Assembly: GCA_964607755.1 (NCBI GenBank)
Contig: CAZSMC010000008.1
Coordinates: 27,984-91,983 of the forward strand
Direction: 5' to 3'
Source: CAZSMC01 sp964607755
Lineage (GTDB): Bacteria > Zhuqueibacterota > Zhuqueibacteria > Residuimicrobiales > Krinioviventaceae
Length of the DNA: 64,000 nt
Of this stretch, positions 59,393 through 64,000 are shown piece after piece (positions within the stretch are counted from its first letter, which is position 1; every line of letters begins with the position of its first letter). Under the pieces are notes generated by a model. It ran no database searches. It was given only the letters and a program-made list of their open reading frames with translations, and was not told the origin of the DNA. The position numbers were made by a program, and so were the translations under genes.

Positions 59393-61834
59393 TTAGGGCA
59401 AATGAAATCCCAAATTGATAATATTCGCCAAAATCCCGCCGGCAGTGACTTCGAGTCCGGCGCCGGGGCCCTGGACGGTCATGGGATTATCGTAATAGCG
59501 TTTGGTGACGATGCGGATAATATTGTCTGTGCCGTCAGCGCGGGACAACACGTGCTGTTCCGAAACCGGTTTAATGCCAACGTGACACTGGCCGTTTTCC
59601 AGCGAGGCCATAAACCGCAACAGCTTGCCTTCAGATTCTGCCTGCGCCCGCTGCTGTTCAAACGCGTCATCCAATCCGGGTAGTTTTTTCCAAAACTCGT
59701 CCAGCGAACCTTTGTTGATGTCTTCAGGCAGAGGCGGATCAACATGCACGTCTGCAAGTTCTTTGCGCAAACCGATCTCTCGCGCCAGGATCAGAATCTT
59801 GCGCGCTACGTCCATGCCGGATAAATCGTCACGAGGATCGGGCTCGGTATAACCGCGCTCGAACGCGGTTTTGACAACCTCGCTGAATGGCTTGTCCTTT
59901 TTGAGGTTGCTGAAAATATAACCCAGGGTGCCGGAAAAGATGCCTTCAATTTTGAGAATCTCATCTCCGCTCTGCAGCAAATCCTGGATCGTACTGATCA
60001 ACGGCAGTCCGGCGCCAACTGTGGTTTCGTAATAATAATGCAGTCGATGGTCTTCGGTCAAGGCGCGCAGCTCATCGTAATAGGCCTGGTCCATGGTATT
60101 GGCGCGCTTGTTGGGAGTGACAATATGCACACCAGCCTTGAGAAAATCGACGTACGATTTTGCCACGCCTTCGCTGGCTGTAACATCGACCAAAATGCTG
60201 TTCTGCAAATGCAAGTCATTGATGCTGCGCAGCAGGTCCTTCAAGTCGGGCTTGCGATCGGTTTCCTGCAGTAGCTCCTGCCAGCGGCTCAAATCCACGC
60301 CGCCTCTGTTAATGACCATGCCGTCGACATTCGCCAGTCCGCACACCCGGATGTGCAAGCCTTTTTTATCGGACAGCCGGTCCTGCTTTTCGCGGATTTG
60401 CCGCAACAAGGTGCTACCGATGTTTCCCGTTCCGACAACAAATAAATTCACTACCCGCTCTGACAGGTAAAAAGCAGTGTGAATCACATTGACCGCTTTT
60501 TCAGCTTCGTCTTCGTTTACTACCAGGGACACATTGCGTTCGGATGAGCCCTGGGCAATAGCGACCACATTAATCGAGTTGTGGCCGAGTGCTTCGAACA
60601 ATTTACCTGAAATGCCGGGAATACCGGCCATATTCTCACCCACAGCCGCGATAATAGCCAGATCGTTTTTAATGTCAATTTCATCGATTTTGCCGGACAC
60701 TCGTTCTGCTTCAAACTCGTTTTCAAGCGCATCTTTAGCCGCTTCAACATCTTTTGTCTGAATAACAAAACTGATGCTGTGCTCGGATGACGCCTGGGTG
60801 ATCATAATGATATTGATGCCTTTTGCAGCCAGCGCACCGAACAATCTACTGGCAATGCCTGGCACGCCGACCATGCCGCTGCCTTGCACATTGAACATGG
60901 AAATGTTGTGAAAAGACGCAATGCCGCGCACCGGGTGCTCGTGGTCCTCGCTCTTTGAAGAAATTACCGTGCCCTGTCTTTCAGGATGAAAGGTATTGCG
61001 GATAACCACTGGAATATTTTGCTGAATTGCCGGAGTCAACGTTTGCGGATGAATAACCTTGGCGCCAAAATAAGACAGCTCCATAGCCTCTTCGTAACTG
61101 ACTCGCGGCAGCACAAAAGCATCGTCAACTTTGCGCGGGTCTGCAGACATAAATCCGTCGACATCCGTCCAGATTTCGATCTTGTCCGCGTTCAGCGCGG
61201 CGCCGACGAGAGCGGCTGTATAATCGGAACCACCGCGTCCAAGGGTGGTAGTCACGCCGTCTTCACTGGAGCTGATATAACCTGTGACCACGTAAATCTG
61301 TTTTTCAGTGAAACGTCGCCGAATATTGGCATACGTGGGATCGATAAGCACACGGGCTGTCTCGTGTTTTTTATCGGTCAGAATAATTTCACGAGTATCG
61401 ATATATTCTGCCAGGGAGCCGCTGTTGCGCAAAAGTTTTGTCATCAACTGAGCGTTCAGTCGTTCGCCGAAACTCATGACGTGGTCCAGCGTGCGGGGTG
61501 AACATTCCCGCACCAGAGCCACAGCTTTTAAAATATCCTGCAGTTCATCGAATGCACTGTTAATGCGCTGTTCTGTCTCAGGGTCCTTGAGTTCTTCCGG
61601 ATAAACCTGATAATGCTTGTTGCGGATCGCTTCTGCTTTTTCCGCTGCCAGGGCACTGTCTTTTTCTGCTGTTTTTGCCGCGTCCAAAAGCTGGTCCGTT
61701 ACACCGCCCACTGCCGACAATACGGCAATAACCGGTTCACCTTTGGCAGCATAACTCTTAATAATGTCAGCAACATTATTAACGCGTTCGGCAGTTGCCA
61801 GCGAACTGCCGCCAAATTTTATCACTTGATACAT
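59393..61834 (-). CDS. thrA: Bifunctional aspartate kinase / homoserine dehydrogenase
   Basis: The 813-residue protein fuses aspartate kinase (about 1-300: VIKFGGSSLA, AVGGVTDQL, LGRGGSDYTAALVGAALNADKIEIWTDVDG), two ACT regulatory domains (about 310-455: GMVGVPGIASRLF, IAAVGENMAGIPGISGKLFEALG) and homoserine dehydrogenase (about 465-813). The last has VVGTGNIGSTLLRQI, VDVTASEGVAKSYVDFLKAGVHIVTPNKRAN, and ETTVGAGLPLISTIQDLL. It makes aspartyl phosphate and later homoserine, and is usually inhibited by threonine through the ACT domains. It is 3 bp after the kinase-family gene upstream. Confidence 0.96.
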   Translation of the reverse strand: MYQVIKFGGSSLATAERVNNVADIIKSYAAKGEPVIAVLSAVGGVTDQLLDAAKTAEKDSALAAEKAEAIRNKHYQVYPEELKDPETEQRINSAFDELQDILKAVALVRECSPRTLDHVMSFGERLNAQLMTKLLRNSGSLAEYIDTREIILTDKKHETARVLIDPTYANIRRRFTEKQIYVVTGYISSSEDGVTTTLGRGGSDYTAALVGAALNADKIEIWTDVDGFMSADPRKVDDAFVLPRVSYEEAMELSYFGAKVIHPQTLTPAIQQNIPVVIRNTFHPERQGTVISSKSEDHEHPVRGIASFHNISMFNVQGSGMVGVPGIASRLFGALAAKGINIIMITQASSEHSISFVIQTKDVEAAKDALENEFEAERVSGKIDEIDIKNDLAIIAAVGENMAGIPGISGKLFEALGHNSINVVAIAQGSSERNVSLVVNEDEAEKAVNVIHTAFYLSERVVNLFVVGTGNIGSTLLRQIREKQDRLSDKKGLHIRVCGLANVDGMVINRGGVDLSRWQELLQETDRKPDLKDLLRSINDLHLQNSILVDVTASEGVAKSYVDFLKAGVHIVTPNKRANTMDQAYYDELRALTEDHRLHYYYETTVGAGLPLISTIQDLLQSGDEILKIEGIFSGTLGYIFSNLKKDKPFSEVVKTAFERGYTEPDPRDDLSGMDVARKILILAREIGLRKELADVHVDPPLPEDINKGSLDEFWKKLPGLDDAFEQQRAQAESEGKLLRFMASLENGQCHVGIKPVSEQHVLSRADGTDNIIRIVTKRYYDNPMTVQGPGAGLEVTAGGILANIINLGFHLP

Positions 61835-61837
61835 GAG

Positions 61838-62863
61838 CTACCTGTTTTGTATATAATTAAAAATTTCATTTTCACTTTTCATAGCTCCGGTACAGGAAAC
61901 ATCGCCCAGGCTGATCGCCGCGGCTGCTGCGGCAAAAGTCAGCGCTTTGTCCAGCGGCCACTCGCGATACATGCTGTGCAAAAAGCCAGCCATAAACGCG
62001 TCACCGGCACCAGCATTGCCAACGTATTCCTCGTCAGGCACGGCAAAGTTTTCTTTTACTCTTAATCCATGCTGTTGACTGTAAGCGTAATTCGGCCCTT
62101 TAGCTCCGCAATGCACGGCTGCGATTCCGGCATGCAAATCCTCGACCAGGGCAATACACGCTTTTTCCGAGTCGGCATGTTCGGTCAGTGCACAAGCCTG
62201 ATCGTCGTTTATGCAAATGATATCAACATAACTCAGCGTTTTTCTATAACGCATAAACTTGAACATATTCTCCGCATTTGGTGAGACGAAATCCATGGCT
62301 GTTCGCACGTTTGATTTTTGCGTTCTGGCCAGCACCCGGCCGAGCACGGTGCCGTATTCCTCGTCTTTCAAATCGAGCTGAGGCAGCAGCAAGCCATAGC
62401 CGAACAAGGCAATTTTGTAAGCCTGTAACAGCTCCACAGGGATGTCCTTTTCCGAGAAAGCGCCCATAGCGCCAAGTGTATGGCGGAAAAAGCGCTCGAT
62501 TTGTCCGTTCGGCATGCGCAGGTGCATCACTTCTGTAGACGAGGTGTTGTGCGTTTCATCCACGATCAGGGTGTGGTCGGATATATGGTTTTCACGCAAA
62601 ATCTTTCGCACGATATCTGCCCGGTAATCAGAGCCTACTCTGCCGATCACAGCGACCGGATAGCCGCCTGCGATTTTTGCCAGGTCCACACCAACATTCA
62701 GCGCCATGCCGCCGACGCTGTAATGCAATTCTTCGCCAGTCAGTTCTTCCGGAGGTACAAATTTGTTGGCATCCACATAAGTTAACTGTCCCGGTTCGAT
62801 TTCCGGAACCAGCTCATCCACAACAGACGAGCCAATACATGCGATTCCATTAGGTTCAGACAT
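61838..62863 (-). CDS. PfkB family carbohydrate/nucleoside kinase in the threonine cluster
   Basis: I place the start at the ATG at 62863 with AAAGGA upstream; a TTG at 62878 would overlap thrH. The 341-residue protein has the ribokinase-type order: YSVGGMALNVGVDLAKIAGGYPVAVIGRVGSDYRADIV near the N-terminus and IICINDDQACALT in the middle. The PfkB signature VGNAGAGDAFMAGFLH carries the catalytic aspartate. Family members phosphorylate sugars, adenosine or related alcohols. Between thrH and thrA, and with no thrB in sight, it could supply a kinase activity on a pathway intermediate, but nothing in the sequence shows substrate. Confidence 0.85.
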   Translation of the reverse strand: MSEPNGIACIGSSVVDELVPEIEPGQLTYVDANKFVPPEELTGEELHYSVGGMALNVGVDLAKIAGGYPVAVIGRVGSDYRADIVRKILRENHISDHTLIVDETHNTSSTEVMHLRMPNGQIERFFRHTLGAMGAFSEKDIPVELLQAYKIALFGYGLLLPQLDLKDEEYGTVLGRVLARTQKSNVRTAMDFVSPNAENMFKFMRYRKTLSYVDIICINDDQACALTEHADSEKACIALVEDLHAGIAAVHCGAKGPNYAYSQQHGLRVKENFAVPDEEYVGNAGAGDAFMAGFLHSMYREWPLDKALTFAAAAAAISLGDVSCTGAMKSENEIFNYIQNR

Positions 62864-62874
62864 GCGATCCTTTC

Positions 62875-63489
62875 TCAACTCGTCAGTTTTTTTTCAGCTT
62901 GTTCAAATGCCTGCCGAAGCTGTTGATAATCTGTGGCAACCGGGAAATGCGGAAACTCATCAATGACGTTTTGCGGCGGCCGGAACAAGATACCGGCGTG
63001 GGCCTGGTTCAGCATGGTTGTATCATTGTACGAATCCCCTGCCGCTATGACGTTAAAATTCAAAGATTGAAATGCTTTCACAGACTGGCGTTTCTGATCC
63101 TGCATACGAAGCTTGTAATCTGTTACCCGGCCGTTCTCATCAACGCAAAGCTGATGGCAGAGTAATGTTGGCCAGCCAAGCTGTTTCATGAGCGGCGCAG
63201 CAAATTCATAAAATGTATCTGAAAGGATAATCACCTGGCAGCGTTTTCTCAACCAGTCGAGAAATTCGTTTGCCCCGGACAGCGGTCCCATCTCGGCGAT
63301 CACTTTTTGAATATCCGGCAGTCCCAATCCGTGTTTGTCCAGAATACTCAGACGTTGTTGCATAAGCGCATCGTAATCCGGCACATCCCGGGTGGTGGCA
63401 CGCAATTCTGTTATGCCAGTAGCTTCTGCCACGTTGATCCAGATTTCCGGAACCAACACGCCTTCAAGATCGAGACAAGCGATGTACAC
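62875..63489 (-). CDS. thrH: ThrH, bifunctional phosphoserine phosphatase / homoserine phosphotransferase
   Basis: I use the GTG at 63489 (VYIACLDLEGVLVPEIW, with GGAGG just upstream); an upstream frame to 63567 lacks family similarity. The 204-residue length is that of ThrH. HAD motifs are visible: DLEGVLVPE (motif I), VIILSDTF (motif II), and AAGDSYND (motif IV). In Pseudomonas, ThrH transfers phosphate to homoserine and so bypasses ThrB. It is the first gene of the minus-strand threonine cluster. The next gene starts 12 bp later. Confidence 0.92.
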   Translation of the reverse strand: MYIACLDLEGVLVPEIWINVAEATGITELRATTRDVPDYDALMQQRLSILDKHGLGLPDIQKVIAEMGPLSGANEFLDWLRKRCQVIILSDTFYEFAAPLMKQLGWPTLLCHQLCVDENGRVTDYKLRMQDQKRQSVKAFQSLNFNVIAAGDSYNDTTMLNQAHAGILFRPPQNVIDEFPHFPVATDYQQLRQAFEQAEKKLTS

Positions 63490-63716
63490 GGAACCTCCTT
63501 TTTCATTCACACTTTGATTTGGGGCGGAAAAATTTGCCGCTTTTGAGTTGTTAAAAAAATAGGCCATTAATGAGCAAGAACAATAATGGCCAGCTTAAAA
63601 ATGAATCAGTTTCAAGTTATTAAATTTACACAATTTTTAGTTTTAATCAAGTGAAAACTGTGGTATGAGATAAAACCTCACTGACCGGAAATGATTTTAG
63701 CAACATTATAAAAAGT

Positions 63717-63772
63717 GGGCTAAAGCCCGTTATCTTGAGAGGTCATCTTTAACCCCGAGCTAAAGCTCGGGG
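63717..63772. repeat. REP-like palindrome pair (TAAA core)
   Basis: GGGCTAAAGCCC (63717-63728) and CCCCGAGCTAAAGCTCGGGG (63753-63772) share a TAAA core within inverted arms, similar to GGGGCTTTAGCCCC at 18969-18982. Confidence 0.7.
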
Positions 63773-63893
63773 CAACAACAAAGCCGGTAAAATTGTCTGT
63801 CAATATCGTTTCAGCTATGCTTTATTCGTATTCATAACGGTTTAGATCACTTTTTTCCCGCTGGCTAACTATTTCTAATATCCAAACTTGAGA

Positions 63894-63980
63894 CCCCGAG
63901 CTAAAGCTCGGGGCAATATTATAGCCCCGACTTTCAAGTCGGGGTTATTATTGAGATTCTTTAATAGGCACTTTAGTGCC
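63894..63980. repeat. Cluster of three REP-like palindromes
   Basis: CCCCGAGCTAAAGCTCGGGG (63894-63913, identical to 63753-63772), CCCCGACTTTCAAGTCGGGG (63925-63944) and GGCACTTTAGTGCC (63967-63980) follow each other with 11- and 22-bp spacers. Confidence 0.75.
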
Positions 63981-64000
63981 CAAATATTAAATCTTTTACC

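Larger units (their letters stand above)
63490..64000. other. Gene-free end of the window with palindromic repeats
   Basis: No gene is visible. At least five perfect palindromes of the REP type occur in 63717-63980. AT-rich sequence separates them. The next gene, if any, lies beyond the right edge. Confidence 0.5.

Noticed and set aside
61838..62878. Naming the PfkB-family gene as adenosine kinase or thrB2
   Set aside because: The sequence shows the family but no residue set that decides the substrate, so no gene symbol was given.

Overview
The window looks like a scaffold from an uncultured Gram-negative bacterium of the FCB superphylum, most like the Calditrichota/KSB1-type lineages. Reasons: two PorV/PorQ-family outer-membrane proteins, type IX secretion-like sorting domains, a TonB-dependent receptor with a carboxypeptidase-like regulatory domain, a secreted glycan-degrading enzyme set, and many palindromic intergenic repeats. 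Two runs of exactly 100 N (17555-17654 and 18769-18868) show that this is a gapped draft assembly, so some broken genes may be assembly effects. The lineage is inferred from gene content; no ribosomal RNA is present.

Layout. 1-10.1 kb: the 5' part of a PorV/PorQ gene, tRNA-Thr(CGT), an AI-2E-type permease, rmuC, a ParA/MinD-like ATPase, an eroded histidine kinase, a DUF58-MoxR pair, rlmN with a LOG-like gene, and a membrane coiled-coil protein. 10.4-18.3 kb: pgk, then a minus-strand chain of truncated genes (kinase, glycoside hydrolase, ADP-ribosylglycohydrolase-like, lipoprotein, class II aldolase), sodC, a BRCT fragment, polX, and a hydrolase plus phosphoribosyltransferase pair. 18.3-19.3 kb: a repeat-rich gene-free stretch containing an assembly gap. 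19.3-24.3 kb: a polysaccharide-type operon (glucuronyl C5-epimerase-like, glycosyltransferase, M23 peptidase, rhomboid protease). 24.5-25.9 kb: lexA with two small unknown genes. 26.2-48.3 kb: a glycan-utilisation island (GH29 fucosidase, degenerate M23 protein with radical SAM partner, sulfatase, GH92, TonB receptor / sorted protein / PorV trio, GH27, GH5), interrupted by PhoH, an acyltransferase and a nucleotidyltransferase pair. 48.8-56.9 kb: flippase, methyltransferase, a DNPH1-like hydrolase coupled to dinB, a heparinase II/III-family protein and a TPR protein. 57-63.5 kb: a minus-strand threonine cluster (thrH, pfkB-type kinase, thrA, GxxExxY, thrC, vanZ-like). 63.5-64 kb: palindromic repeats.

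How it fits together. The secreted glycosidases, the sulfatase and the TonB/PorV system suggest growth on sulfated, fucose- and mannose-containing glycans. The epimerase, glycosyltransferase, flippase and heparinase-like genes suggest a uronic-acid surface polysaccharide. LexA, DinB, the DNPH1-like enzyme, PolX and RmuC form a DNA-damage theme. The most distinctive points are a 96-bp terminal-inverted-repeat element in three places, a metal-site M23 protein lacking its catalytic histidines that overlaps a radical SAM gene, serial in-order gene truncations, a peptidase reading frame with no canonical start codon, and small lexA-linked proteins, one ending in a clamp-binding-like motif.
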